Part shown: piece by piece, positions 48,849 to 57,482 of the stretch | Numbering within the stretch: the first letter of the stretch is position 1 | How the letters are laid out: every line of letters begins with the position of its first letter | From: Kitasatospora aureofaciens | GTDB taxonomy: Bacteria > Actinomycetota > Actinomycetes > Streptomycetales > Streptomycetaceae | Direction: 5' to 3' | DNA: 64,000 nt | Assembly: GCF_001188955.3 (NCBI RefSeq) | Contig: NZ_JPRF03000031.1 | Location: 27,036-91,035 of the forward strand | Translations under genes and position numbers: made by a program | The notes under the pieces: generated by a model | Databases searched by the model: none | What the model was told of the DNA's origin: nothing | What the model saw: the letters and a program-made list of their open reading frames with translations, nothing else

Positions 48849-50270
48849 GTGGCGGCGCTGTGCTGCCTGCTGCCGCTGCTGCCCCAGGCCGTCGCGCCCG
48901 GGGTGCCGCAGTGGCTCGGCCACCCGGTGGACTGGCCCAAGGTAGGGCTGCTGGGCTTCCTGCACGGCTGCTGGGAGTCGCTCGCCCAGGGCCTGCCGAC
49001 CCCCTGCTCGGTCCTGCTGCGCCGGTTGCTGCGCCGCCCCGTCCCCGCCGGACGGGCCCCGGCCCGCCCCGGCGTGAACGCCTTCTTCCCGGTGCTGTTC
49101 GCCGGGGTGCTGATGCTGCCGCCGGCCGCCGCCGCCCTGGTCGCCGCCCCGGCCGCGCTGCTCGGCGGCCCGACCGGCCCCGGCTGCCGCGGACGCCAGC
49201 TGTTCAACGGCTCCCAGCTCGCCCTGTGCGCCTTCGCCGCCTCCGTCGCCTTCCACCTGCTGCACGGCCCGCAACTGCTGCTCGGCTCCCGCTTCCCGGC
49301 CGCACTGCTGCCCGGCTTCGCCGCCGTCGCCACGTTCTGCCTGGTCAACGGGCTGGTGGTGGGCGTCATGGTGGTGCTCAGCGAGGACCGGCGGGCCGGC
49401 GAGGTGCTGCGCGGAGCCTGCGCGGTGTGCGGGCTGCCGGTGCTGGTGCACGCGGCCGGCGGGCTGATGGTCGCGGTGCTCTGGCAGGGCCCGTACGGGG
49501 CGTTCGCCGCGCTGCTGGCGCTGCTGCCGCTGTCCATCTCGGCCTGGGTGTTCGCCCAGGGCCAGCGCGAGCGGGACGCCCACCAGGCCACCGTGCAGTC
49601 GCTGGTGCAGGCGGTGGAGATCAAGGACGCGTACACCCGCGGGCACAGCGAACGGGTCGGCCGGGCCTCGGTGCTGATCGCCACTCAGCTCGGCATGGAG
49701 CCCGAGCGGTTGCGCACCCTGCGCTTCGCCGGGATCCTGCACGACGTCGGCAAGCTCGGCGTGGCCACCGAACTGCTGCGCAGAAACGGTCCCCTCAGCG
49801 AGGACGAACGCCGCGCGGTGGAGATCCACCCGGTGTACGGGTACGAGCTGGTGCGCGGGATCGACTTCCTCGGCGAGGCCCACGCCGGGATCCTGCACCA
49901 CCACGAGCGGATGGACGGGCGCGGTTACCCGAGCGGGCTGGCCGGCGAGCAGATCCCCGAGTTCGCCCGGATCATCTCCGTCGCCGACGCCTTCGACTCG
50001 ATGACCTCCACCCGCTCCTACCGGCGCGGCCGCCCCGTCACCGAGGCGGTGACCGAGCTGGAGCGCTGCTCCGGAAGCCAGTTCGACCCGGTGATGGTGC
50101 GGGCGCTGATCGACGCGCTGGCCGTGCACGACTGGCAGCCCGTGGAGTACTCCGAGGACTGCGTACGGGCCGTGCCGGACATCCCGCTCGGGGTGCCCGA
50201 GCCGGTGCGGGCCGCACCCGGCCGGGTCCCCGCCCAGGGCGGGACCGTCCCCGCGGCCGGGCAGTCGTGA
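48849..50270 (+). CDS. Membrane HD-GYP domain protein (c-di-GMP phosphodiesterase type)
   Basis: 473 aa from the first canonical start (GTG). Five or more hydrophobic segments fill the N-terminal half (about 1-15, 75-100, 115-135, 155-180, 200-235), then an HD-GYP domain: RGHSERVGRASVL, ILHDVGKLG (His298-Asp299), HPVYGYELV, LHHHERMDGRGYPSGL (Gly359-Tyr360-Pro361) and ISVADAFDSMTS. All metal ligands and the GYP motif are intact, so it may hydrolyse c-di-GMP. Start problem: the frame is open from 48750 and the only good Shine-Dalgarno (GGGGAGG, 48771-48777) is spaced for an ATC codon at 48783, which would add 22 residues. Its stop overlaps the next gene. Confidence 0.88.
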   Translation: MAALCCLLPLLPQAVAPGVPQWLGHPVDWPKVGLLGFLHGCWESLAQGLPTPCSVLLRRLLRRPVPAGRAPARPGVNAFFPVLFAGVLMLPPAAAALVAAPAALLGGPTGPGCRGRQLFNGSQLALCAFAASVAFHLLHGPQLLLGSRFPAALLPGFAAVATFCLVNGLVVGVMVVLSEDRRAGEVLRGACAVCGLPVLVHAAGGLMVAVLWQGPYGAFAALLALLPLSISAWVFAQGQRERDAHQATVQSLVQAVEIKDAYTRGHSERVGRASVLIATQLGMEPERLRTLRFAGILHDVGKLGVATELLRRNGPLSEDERRAVEIHPVYGYELVRGIDFLGEAHAGILHHHERMDGRGYPSGLAGEQIPEFARIISVADAFDSMTSTRSYRRGRPVTEAVTELERCSGSQFDPVMVRALIDALAVHDWQPVEYSEDCVRAVPDIPLGVPEPVRAAPGRVPAQGGTVPAAGQS

Positions 50271-51622
50271 CCGGCCCCGGGCGCGCGGCCCTGGTCCTCG
50301 GCCGGACCGTCCGCGCCCGTGCGGCGCGCGGGAGCACCGCCCGGGCGATGCACGCGGCCGCCGCCGCGCTGGTGCTGCTCGCGCTCGGCGCGGTCGCGGT
50401 GCGCGGGGTCGCAGAGGTGCGGGTCGCGCTGGCGTTCACCGCGCTGATCGCGCTCGGCGAGTGCGTCCGGATCACCCTTCCGGGGGACCGCGAGCAGGCG
50501 CCCATCGGCGCGGCCGGCGCGCTGGCGTACGCCCTGCTCGGGCCGCTGCGCGGGTTGCCGACCGCCCACGGCATCCTCCAGGTGGTCGCCGTCACCGGGA
50601 TCGGCCTGCTCCTGGGCTGGCTGCCCGGCCTCGCCCCGCACCGGCCGGGGCGCCCGTACCGGCGGCCGCCCTGGGCCGACCCGGCCCGGCGCGAGAGCGC
50701 CGCCCGCCGACTGCTCTCGGTCGGCTTCGCCGCCGCCGTCTTCCAGCCGCTCTACAACGGCGGCCTGGTCGACCGCTTCTCACCCGAGGGCCCCGCCTAC
50801 GGGGCGTTCCTGACCACCGTCGCCGCGCTGGCCGCGCTCTGCGACGCGACCCTGGCCGCGCTGCTGCGCGCCTCCGCCACGGGACTGCGGTTCCCGGCCG
50901 CGCTGGAGGACGAGCTGCGCTCGCTGTTCGGCATCGGCTCGGCGATCGTCGCCACCGGGATGCTGGTCAGCCTCGCGGCCGGCGAGGTCGGGCTGTGGGC
51001 ACTGCCGCTGTTCTGCACCCCGCTGCTGCTCGCCCAGATCTCCTTCCGGCGGGCCGCGGCGGTGCGGGCCACCACCGGGCAGACCATCGCCAGCCTGGCC
51101 CGGGCCACCGAGGTCGCCGGCTACACCCCGCACGGGCACGCGCGCCGGGTCGCGGACACGGCGTGCGCGCTCGGCCGCGAGCTGGGGCTGGGCACCCGCG
51201 AGCTCGCCCTGCTGGAGTACGCGGCGCTGATGCACGACGTCGGGCAGCTGTCCCTGGTCGAGCCGGTGCCGGACGGCGCCACCGCGCTGCTGTCCTGCGC
51301 CGAGCAGCAGCGCATCGCCAGGCTCGGCAGCGAGGTGATCAGCCGCACCGGGGTGCCCCGGCAGGTCGCCGAGCAGGTCGCCCGACTGGCCGACCCCTGC
51401 TCGGGGCCGGCCGGCGGCGAGGGGCCGGTGCCGCTCGCGGCCCGGATCATCCGGGTCGCCAATGCCCACGACGACCTGCTGACCGCCGCCCGCGGCCGGG
51501 GCCTCGGCGAGGCGGTGGGCCGCCTGGAGGCGCTGGAGGTGCTGCGGCTGGGGCGCGGGCGGGTCTACGACGCCCGGGTGGTGGACGCGCTCGCCCGGGT
51601 CGGCGGGCAGGGCCGGGGCTGA
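50267..51622 (+). CDS. Membrane HD-domain protein, degenerate HD-GYP partner
   Basis: 451 aa; GTG overlaps the upstream HD-GYP stop (GTGA). The N-terminal ~240 residues hold about six hydrophobic helices. The C-terminal HD domain keeps HGHARRVADTACALGRELGL and ALMHDVGQLSL (His-Asp), and ARIIRVANAHDDLLTAARG, but the GYP region is lost (RLADPCSGPAGGEGPVP). It may therefore be a regulatory or differently active partner of the neighbouring intact HD-GYP enzyme. Operon position and similar topology suggest the two arose by duplication. Confidence 0.82.
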   Translation: MTGPGRAALVLGRTVRARAARGSTARAMHAAAAALVLLALGAVAVRGVAEVRVALAFTALIALGECVRITLPGDREQAPIGAAGALAYALLGPLRGLPTAHGILQVVAVTGIGLLLGWLPGLAPHRPGRPYRRPPWADPARRESAARRLLSVGFAAAVFQPLYNGGLVDRFSPEGPAYGAFLTTVAALAALCDATLAALLRASATGLRFPAALEDELRSLFGIGSAIVATGMLVSLAAGEVGLWALPLFCTPLLLAQISFRRAAAVRATTGQTIASLARATEVAGYTPHGHARRVADTACALGRELGLGTRELALLEYAALMHDVGQLSLVEPVPDGATALLSCAEQQRIARLGSEVISRTGVPRQVAEQVARLADPCSGPAGGEGPVPLAARIIRVANAHDDLLTAARGRGLGEAVGRLEALEVLRLGRGRVYDARVVDALARVGGQGRG

Positions 51623-51941
51623 GTCGGGGCGTCCCGCGACCGGGGCCGGGCCGGGGTGAGGCCGGTGTGGGGCGGGGCCGGGGTGCGGTACTCCAGCGCG
51701 CCGGGGCACCGGGTGCGGCCGAGCGGCGGCCGCCCGGGGTTGAGGAGGCGTGCCGCGGCGGGCAGGCTGGGGAGGGGCGGGCCCCAACCTCGGCGGTGGG
51801 GAGCGCGGGCGGGGGCGGGCGTGGTTGGATGCGGTCGTAGCGTGGAACACCGACCCGGGACCCCCGGGACCCGGACTCCGTCGAGGACGGGACGGGCCCG
51901 GCGGTACGGGACTTGAGCGGACGACGACGGCAGGGACGAAC
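51623..51941. other. Gene-free interval between HD protein and TPR gene
   Basis: G-rich on the plus strand. I see no credible ORF with a ribosome site. TAGCGT near 51838 could serve as a -10 for the next gene, and a CCCGGG-rich hairpin follows at about 51863-51885. Confidence 0.5.
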
Positions 51942-52928
51942 GTGAGGATCTTCCACCGGGCACGGCACCGGCCGTCCGCCACCTGGCGGCAGACGACCGA
52001 CCGGGCCTTCACGCTGATCGGCGACGGGCGCTACGAGGACGCCGGCGCCCTGCTGGTGATGGCCGCCGACCTGGAGCCCTGGCTGTCCGACTCCTGGTTC
52101 AACCTCGCCCTGCTGCACAAGTTCCGCCGCGACTGGGAGCAGGCCCGCTCGGCCGGCCTGCGCGCCGTCGCCCTGCTGGACCGCGAGCACGGCGCCCCCG
52201 ACTGGTGGAACCTCGGCATCACCGCCACCGCCCTCCAGGACTGGCCGCTGGCCCGCCGCGCCTGGCAGGCGTACGGGCTGAAGCTGCCCGGCGGCCCCGG
52301 CGGGGACGGCCCGGTCAGCCTGGACCTCGGCACCACCCCGGTGCGGCTCTCCCCGGACGGCGAGTCCGAGGTGGTGTGGGGCCGCCGGCTCGACCCGGCC
52401 CGGATCGAGGTGCTGTCCATCCCGCTGCCCTCCTCCGGCCGCCGCTGGGGCGAGGTGGTGCTGCACGACGGCGCCCCGCACGGCGAGCGCGTCACCGACG
52501 GCGTCGCCTACCCCGTCTTCGACGAGATCGAGCTGTGGGCGCCCTCCCCGGTGCCGACCTACGTTGTGCTGCTGCAGGCCGCCACCGCCGGCGACCGGGA
52601 CGCCCTGGAGCGGCTGGTCGCCGAGGCCGGGTACGCGGCCGAGGACTGGACCTCCTCGGTACGGCTGCTGTGCCGCGCCTGCTCGGAGAGCCGGATGGCC
52701 TCGGACGACGGCGTGGTCGCCCACCACGACCCGCACGACGACGGCGACGCCGCCCACCCCGGGCACCTCAGCCACCTCAGCCAGGGCGGCGCGGCCGGAA
52801 TGTCCTGGCTGGTCGAACGCGAGTGCGGGATCGCGGCCCCGGCGTACCTGGTCCGGGTGCTGCTGGACCGCTGGGTCGCGGCCGCCCCCGCTACCCGGGC
52901 TTACCGGGATCTCGAAGAAGTGTGCTGA
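51942..52928 (+). CDS. Tetratricopeptide-repeat protein
   Basis: 328-aa cytosolic protein with TPR-like helices at its N-terminus (about 15-115: AFTLIGDGRYEDAGALLVMAA, SWFNLALLHKFRRDWEQARS, WWNLGITATALQDWPLARRAW). The rest (about 130-230) is a conserved beta-rich region beginning LDLGTTPVRLSPDGESEVVW, then an acidic His/Asp-rich insert (HHDPHDDGDAAHPGHLSHLS) and a helical end. GTG start with AGGGA 6 nt upstream. Known as a conserved actinomycete protein of unknown role; 42 bp ahead of def. Confidence 0.8.
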   Translation: MRIFHRARHRPSATWRQTTDRAFTLIGDGRYEDAGALLVMAADLEPWLSDSWFNLALLHKFRRDWEQARSAGLRAVALLDREHGAPDWWNLGITATALQDWPLARRAWQAYGLKLPGGPGGDGPVSLDLGTTPVRLSPDGESEVVWGRRLDPARIEVLSIPLPSSGRRWGEVVLHDGAPHGERVTDGVAYPVFDEIELWAPSPVPTYVVLLQAATAGDRDALERLVAEAGYAAEDWTSSVRLLCRACSESRMASDDGVVAHHDPHDDGDAAHPGHLSHLSQGGAAGMSWLVERECGIAAPAYLVRVLLDRWVAAAPATRAYRDLEEVC

Positions 52929-52970
52929 GTACCCTGGTGACGTACGCGTAGACCTATGGAAGCGGAAGAC

Positions 52971-53609
52971 ATGGCGGAGCAGCACGACCACGAGCACGAG
53001 CACGAGGTGGAGGGGGCGGCGTCCGAGGCCCCCGTGAAGGTGATCGGTGAGGAGCCCGACCTCAGCAAGGGCACCGCGCGCCCGATCACCGTGGTCGGCA
53101 ACCCCGTCCTGCACCGCGAGGTCAAGGACGTCACCGCGTTCGACGGCGAACTGTCCGCGCTGATCGACGACATGTTCCAGTCGATGTACGCCGCCGAGGG
53201 CGTGGGCCTGGCCGCCAACCAGATCGGCGTCGACCTCAAGGTCTTCGTCTACGACTGCCCGGACGACGAGGGCGTGCGCCACATCGGCCACGTGATCAAC
53301 CCGAAGCTGGAGGAGTACCCGGCCGACCGCCGCCGGGTCCTCGACGACGGCAACGAGGGCTGCCTGTCCGTCCCGACCGCGTACGCCGAGCTGCCGCGCC
53401 CGGACTACGCGGCCGTGACCGGCGTCGACAAGGACGGCAAGCCGATCCGCGTCGAGGGCACCGGCTTCTTCGCCCGCTGCCTCCAGCACGAGACCGACCA
53501 CCTGTACGGCACCCTCTACATCGACAAGCTGTCGAAGCGGGACCGCAAGGACGCCCTGAAGCAGATGGCCGAGGGCACCGCGAAGTACGCGACCGTGCCG
53601 AACGAGTAG
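52971..53609 (+). CDS. def: Peptide deformylase
   Basis: 212-aa metalloenzyme that removes the N-formyl group from new proteins. All three motifs are present: GVGLAANQIG, EGCLSVP (metal Cys) and LQHETDHLYG (HExxH form). The N-terminus has an unusual acidic/His tract (MAEQHDHEHEHEVEG). ATG with GGAAG 4 nt upstream; an ATG 15 bp earlier is the alternative and could be leaderless. Ends in a strong terminator. Confidence 0.95.
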   Translation: MAEQHDHEHEHEVEGAASEAPVKVIGEEPDLSKGTARPITVVGNPVLHREVKDVTAFDGELSALIDDMFQSMYAAEGVGLAANQIGVDLKVFVYDCPDDEGVRHIGHVINPKLEEYPADRRRVLDDGNEGCLSVPTAYAELPRPDYAAVTGVDKDGKPIRVEGTGFFARCLQHETDHLYGTLYIDKLSKRDRKDALKQMAEGTAKYATVPNE

Positions 53610-53625
53610 GGCTTGCTTGCGAGTT

Positions 53626-53659
53626 GAAGGCCGGTGCGGAGCGATCCGCACCGGCCTTC
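53626..53659 (+). terminator. Terminator after def
   Basis: Perfect 15-bp stem GAAGGCCGGTGCGGA / TCCGCACCGGCCTTC with GCGA loop, 16 bp past the def stop. Confidence 0.9.
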
Positions 53660-53720
53660 GTGCTGTCCCGGCGGCTGCTGCCCGGGCGGCTGCGGGCCGA
53701 CGGCAGCACGTGCGGGGAGT

Positions 53721-54950
53721 TCAGCTGTGGGAGGTCGAGGGGGTCAGGACCGCCGTCAGCAGGCGGTTGGCGAGGGGAGTCGGGGCGCCGAAGTCGAGGC
53801 CGAGGTTGGAGGTCGAGTACACGGCGTGGACGGACAGGTCGCGGGTGGCGAACATGCCGTTGGCGTAGCCGTCGTCGTGACCGGTCTTGCCCCAGAGCAG
53901 GGTGCCGTTCGGCAGCGGGGTGGACATCAGGCCGGCGCCGAAGCAGGCCACCTTGTTGCAGGAGCTGCCGCCGACGAACGGGACGAGCTTGCCCTCGTTG
54001 TCCTTGGGCAGGGTGAACAGCTCGTTCTGCTGCGCGGCGGGCAGCAGGCGGCCCTGGAGCAGCGTGGTCAGGAATCGGTCGAGGTCGGCCGTGGTGGAGA
54101 TGATGTTGGACGGGTCGCCGCCCTGCTCGCTGGTGTCGACCGCCCGGCCGTTGTCGTCGGTCATGTAGCCGTGCAGGTAGGGGCGGGGCATCTCCGGGTC
54201 GTCCTCCGGCACCGAGGTCTGGTTCAGGTGCAGGGGCTTCAGGATGCGGGCGGTGACCTCGTCCCTGAAGGAGTTGCCGGTGGTCTGCTCGATGAGCTTG
54301 CCCGCGATGCGGAAGCCGAGGGAGTTGTACTCCTGCTCGGTGCCGGGCGTGAAGTGCGGGCCGGGCGCCGGGCGGCCGTCGTCGGGGCGCAGGGTCTGCT
54401 GGATGATCTGGTCGAAGGTGCGGTAGTCGTAGCGGTCGGCGATCGTCTCGTCGGCGCTCGCCGGGGGCCTGCCCTCGTCCACGTTCGGCAGGCCGCTGGT
54501 GTAGTTGACGAGCTGGCGGACGGTGATCGGGGCGAAGGTGTCGGGCAGCAGGCCCGGCATGTAGTGCTGGACGGTCTGGTCGAGGTCGATCCGCCCCTCG
54601 GCCGCGAGCTGCAGGACGACGGTGGTCTCGAACACCTTGGAGATGCTGCCGGCGTGGAAGTGCGCGTTCTCCGGGATCTTCCGGCCGGTCTGGCTGTCCA
54701 CGGTGGAGCCCTTCCACACCTGGCCCGGCTCGGCGACCAGGGCGAGCGCGCCGGAGGAGTTGTCCGAGGGCCGGGTCTCGATGGCGGCCTGCAACGCGGC
54801 GGGGTCCAGGGCCGGGAAGGCCGTCGCGGCGGTGGAGCCCGTGCCCGTGCCGCTCGCGGCGAAGGCTTGGGCGCCCGAAGCGGCGGTGACGCCGACGACG
54901 GCGGAACAGGCCAGAGCGAGGGCGGCGGCACGACGGGCGAACGGCTTCAT
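53721..54950 (-). CDS. Secreted serine hydrolase (class C beta-lactamase/DD-carboxypeptidase family)
   Basis: 409-aa exported protein. Signal peptide MKPFARRAAALALACSAVVG with AQAFA cleavage region near residue 35. Penicillin-binding-type motifs: SISK (HAGSISKVFE, catalytic Ser and Lys), a YTS form of the second motif (NYTSGLP), and the third motif in GKTGHDDGYANGMF. This is the serine hydrolase family of D-Ala-D-Ala carboxypeptidases, esterases and beta-lactamase-like proteins; true beta-lactamase is only one option. ATG at MKPFARR preferred to a GTG three codons upstream. Confidence 0.9.
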   Translation of the reverse strand: MKPFARRAAALALACSAVVGVTAASGAQAFAASGTGTGSTAATAFPALDPAALQAAIETRPSDNSSGALALVAEPGQVWKGSTVDSQTGRKIPENAHFHAGSISKVFETTVVLQLAAEGRIDLDQTVQHYMPGLLPDTFAPITVRQLVNYTSGLPNVDEGRPPASADETIADRYDYRTFDQIIQQTLRPDDGRPAPGPHFTPGTEQEYNSLGFRIAGKLIEQTTGNSFRDEVTARILKPLHLNQTSVPEDDPEMPRPYLHGYMTDDNGRAVDTSEQGGDPSNIISTTADLDRFLTTLLQGRLLPAAQQNELFTLPKDNEGKLVPFVGGSSCNKVACFGAGLMSTPLPNGTLLWGKTGHDDGYANGMFATRDLSVHAVYSTSNLGLDFGAPTPLANRLLTAVLTPSTSHS

Positions 54951-55100
54951 GTGGGGCACCCCGTGGGATCAGCTCGTCTGAGCGGGCCTCAGCGATGTGT
55001 CCGATCCTGGTCGGGAGCGAGCCCGTCCGGTATCGGGATCAACCCCGACCCGCCCCTGAGACACCCCCGATGGTTCATCAGAATCTGCCCCTGGGAGGCG

Positions 55101-55130
55101 TCCCCGCCCGGCGTGAACGCCGGGCGGGGA
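55101..55130 (-). terminator. Terminator of the HATPase-small protein operon
   Basis: 13-bp perfect stem TCCCCGCCCGGCG / CGCCGGGCGGGGA with a TGAA loop, just past the small gene's stop on the minus strand. Confidence 0.85.
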
Positions 55131-55139
55131 CAGGAGAGT

Positions 55140-55415
55140 TCAGGGGGCGTGGCGGGTGGTGATGGTGATCGGGTGAGCGGTCCAGTCGGTCATGTCGCCG
55201 ATGTAGAGGGTGACGCTCCAGCGGCCGCCGCGGGAGAGGCACTCGGCGACGCCGTCGCCGCCGCCCGGGCCGATGCACAGGCGGATGAAGTCCCGGTGGG
55301 CAGCGCGGACCGGGCGCCGGCGGACGTGGTCCCACAGGACGGGCAGGGCGTGGTCAAGGCTCGGGAAGACGGTCGGCAGCATGATCCCGGAGATCCCGGC
55401 CCGAACGGCGCTCAC
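55140..55415 (-). CDS. Hypothetical 91-aa protein coupled to a HATPase protein
   Basis: 91 aa from a GTG that overlaps the stop of the upstream ATP-binding gene (GTGA). Sequence features: PSLDHALPVLWDHVRRRPVRAAHRDFIRLCIG, a Gly-rich GPGGGDGV and a C-terminal strand-like WSVTLYIGDMTDW. No family recognised. Overlap, a following terminator and good codon bias support a real gene; it may act with the HATPase protein, e.g. as an anti-sigma partner, but this is inference. Confidence 0.62.
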   Translation of the reverse strand: MSAVRAGISGIMLPTVFPSLDHALPVLWDHVRRRPVRAAHRDFIRLCIGPGGGDGVAECLSRGGRWSVTLYIGDMTDWTAHPITITTRHAP

Positions 55416-55828
55416 GCGGCGGCCGCCTCGGGCGAGGCGGAGACGTGGCACCAGATGAACTTGCCGATGCCGCCCCGGCGCGGGCAGCAGCCCCACTCGG
55501 AGGCCAACTCCCGGACGAGCAACAGGCCTCGGCCGCTTTCGGAGGTGAGGGAGGTCGGGTGGGGCGCAGGCTTCGCGCTGTCGGCGTCGTGCACCTCGAT
55601 CCGGAGGGTGCCGTGGGGGAGGAGCTGGAGCCGGACGAAGAGCAGGCGCCCGCGCGGGGTGCGGGCGTGGGTGACGGCGTTGGTGACCAGCTCGGAGAGG
55701 AGCACCTCGCCGGTCGGGAGGAGGGGTTCGGCGGAGGGGTGGAGGAGGAGGTCCTCCGTCTGCAGGAGGCCCGCACCGGTTCTGCTGTTCGCGGCTGAGG
55801 CCTGGGCTTCGTTCGTCGCGGGGGTCAA
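55412..55828 (-). CDS. ATP-binding (HATPase_c_2, RsbW-like) protein
   Basis: 138 aa from a TTG chosen as the first usable start after the neighbouring terminator; the true start is uncertain (the frame is open to 55954 but passes through that terminator). HATPase features: LLSELVTNAVTHART (N box), LRIEVHDADSAKPAP (G1 region) and SGRGLLLVRELASEWG (G2). These small actinomycete kinases-like proteins act as anti-sigma factors. The usual N-terminal helix before the N box looks short, so a start error or a truncated domain is possible. Coupled to the downstream 91-aa gene. Confidence 0.78.
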   Translation of the reverse strand: MTPATNEAQASAANSRTGAGLLQTEDLLLHPSAEPLLPTGEVLLSELVTNAVTHARTPRGRLLFVRLQLLPHGTLRIEVHDADSAKPAPHPTSLTSESGRGLLLVRELASEWGCCPRRGGIGKFIWCHVSASPEAAAA

Positions 55829-55862
55829 GTCGGGCGAGTTTCCGACCGATTGACCTGACAGT

Positions 55863-55897
55863 GGTGCCCCGCTCGGGCTGTGGCCGTGCGGGGCACC
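55863..55897 (-). terminator. Terminator after the 157-aa hypothetical gene
   Basis: 10-bp stem GGTGCCCCGC / GCGGGGCACC with a 15-nt loop, 11 bp beyond the stop. Confidence 0.7.
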
Positions 55898-55907
55898 CCT
55901 GGTGTTC

Positions 55908-56381
55908 TCAGGTGAGGTTGTCGTACCAGAAGAAGATGGTTCGCAGGACCGCACCCGGGCCGCCGGCGCCGAAGGCGATCACCATGGCCTGGCCGACCGC
56001 CACATCGGTGGGGTCGATGCCCTGGGACCACGTCACCTTCGCGTCCAGACCGGGGATGGTGCGGCCGGGGGCGTACGAGCGGAACGTGCCGCGCGCGTGG
56101 GCGATGAGCGTCCCGTTGCGCCGCAGCTCCGCCCCGCGCAGGCTGGTCGACCTCAGTTCGTAGCTGCGGTCGCCGACAACGGCAGTGCGGGTGCGGGACT
56201 TCCGGGTGGTCGGCACGTTGTGGCCGTTGATGTTCATCGCGCCGTGGTCGCGGTCGGGCACCACCGTGACGGTGGGCATCCCCGACCCCTGCACTCGCGC
56301 CACGACGGACGGCCAGCGGTCGTGACTGACCTGTATCGGCCCGAACGGGCCGTCGATCACACGCTGATGGAGCTTGGACAT
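55908..56381 (-). CDS. Hypothetical conserved-looking protein, 157 aa
   Basis: 157 aa with ATG at MSKLHQRVIDGPFG and GGGGGAAG 8 nt upstream. Mostly beta-strand-like, with phrases VVGDRSYELRSTSLRGAELRRNG and KVTWSQGIDPTDVAVGQAMVIAFGAGG, and a short hydrophobic C-terminus. No signal peptide, membrane helix or known motif. Single gene between two terminators. Function unknown. Confidence 0.68.
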   Translation of the reverse strand: MSKLHQRVIDGPFGPIQVSHDRWPSVVARVQGSGMPTVTVVPDRDHGAMNINGHNVPTTRKSRTRTAVVGDRSYELRSTSLRGAELRRNGTLIAHARGTFRSYAPGRTIPGLDAKVTWSQGIDPTDVAVGQAMVIAFGAGGPGAVLRTIFFWYDNLT

Positions 56382-56411
56382 GCCTGCTCTTCCCCCGAAC
56401 ACCGAGAACCG

Positions 56412-56449
56412 ACAGTGGAGCTGCCGTAAACGGCAGCTCCACTGTTTTG
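56412..56449. terminator. Terminator downstream of nrdB
   Basis: 15-bp perfect stem ACAGTGGAGCTGCCG / CGGCAGCTCCACTGT with TAAA loop, TTTT on the plus-strand side. Serves nrdB on the minus strand. Confidence 0.85.
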
Positions 56450-56465
56450 CTGAACGATATTCGAC

Positions 56466-57482
56466 TTAGAAGTCGTCGTCGAAGGAGACCGAGCCCTCGA
56501 CCGCGACCTGGTACGCCGACACCCGGCGCTCGAAGAAGTTGGTCAGCTCCTGGACGTTCTGGAGCTCCATGAAGCCGAACGGGTTGGTCGACCCGTAGCG
56601 GATCGGCATCCCGAGGCGGGCCAGGCGCTGGTCGGCCACGGCCTCCAGGTACTGGCGCATGGAGTCGGTGTTCATGCCGGCGAGACCGTCGCCGCACAGG
56701 TCCTGGGCGAACTGGAGCTCGGCCGCGACGGCTTCCTCCAGCATCTCGGTGACCTGCTTGGCCATCTCGTCGTCGAAGAGGTCGGGCTCCTCCTCGCGGA
56801 CGGTGTCGACGACCGACATCGCGAAGTCCATGTGCATGGATTCGTCGCGGAACACCCAGTTGGTGCCGGTGGCCAGGCCGTGCAGCAGACCCCGGCTCCG
56901 GAACCAGTACACGTAGGCGAAGGCGCCGTAGAAGAACAGACCCTCGACGCACGCCGCGAAGCAGATCAGGTTCAGGAGGAACGCGCGGCGGTCCTCCTTG
57001 GTCTGCAGCGACTCGATGTGGTCGACCGCGTTCATGTACTTGAAGCAGAACTGGGCCTTCTGGTGGATGGAGGGGATGTTCTCCACCGCGGCGAAGGCCG
57101 CGTTGCGGTCCTCCGGGTCCGGAAGGTAGGTGTCGAGCAGCGTCAGGTAGAACTGGACGTGCACGGCCTCCTCGAACAGCTGACGGCTCAGGTACAGCCG
57201 CGCCTCCGGGGAGTTGATGTGCTTGTAGAGGCTCAGCACCACGTTGTTGGCGACGATCGAGTCACCCGTGGCGAAGAAGGCGACCAGGCGGCCGATCAGG
57301 TGGCGCTCGCCCTCGCTGAGCTTCGCCAGGTCCGCGACGTCGGAGTGCAGGTCCACCTCCTCGACGGTCCAGGTGTTCTTGATCGCGTCGCGGTACCGGT
57401 CGTAGAACGACGGGTAGCGCATCGGGCGCAGGGTCAGCTCGAAGCCGGGGTCGAGCAGCATCTTGCGGTCGTCGGCAGTCAT
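56466..57482 (-). CDS. nrdB: Ribonucleoside-diphosphate reductase subunit beta NrdB (class Ia)
   Basis: 338-aa class I RNR radical subunit. Di-iron ligands in LFEEAVHVQFYLTLLD, CVEGLFFYGAF and FRDESMHMDFAM; the C-terminus (SVSFDDDF) is the peptide that docks to NrdA. The ATG overlaps the nrdA TAA (TAATG). Makes deoxyribonucleotides with NrdA under aerobic conditions. Confidence 0.96.
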   Translation of the reverse strand: MTADDRKMLLDPGFELTLRPMRYPSFYDRYRDAIKNTWTVEEVDLHSDVADLAKLSEGERHLIGRLVAFFATGDSIVANNVVLSLYKHINSPEARLYLSRQLFEEAVHVQFYLTLLDTYLPDPEDRNAAFAAVENIPSIHQKAQFCFKYMNAVDHIESLQTKEDRRAFLLNLICFAACVEGLFFYGAFAYVYWFRSRGLLHGLATGTNWVFRDESMHMDFAMSVVDTVREEEPDLFDDEMAKQVTEMLEEAVAAELQFAQDLCGDGLAGMNTDSMRQYLEAVADQRLARLGMPIRYGSTNPFGFMELQNVQELTNFFERRVSAYQVAVEGSVSFDDDF

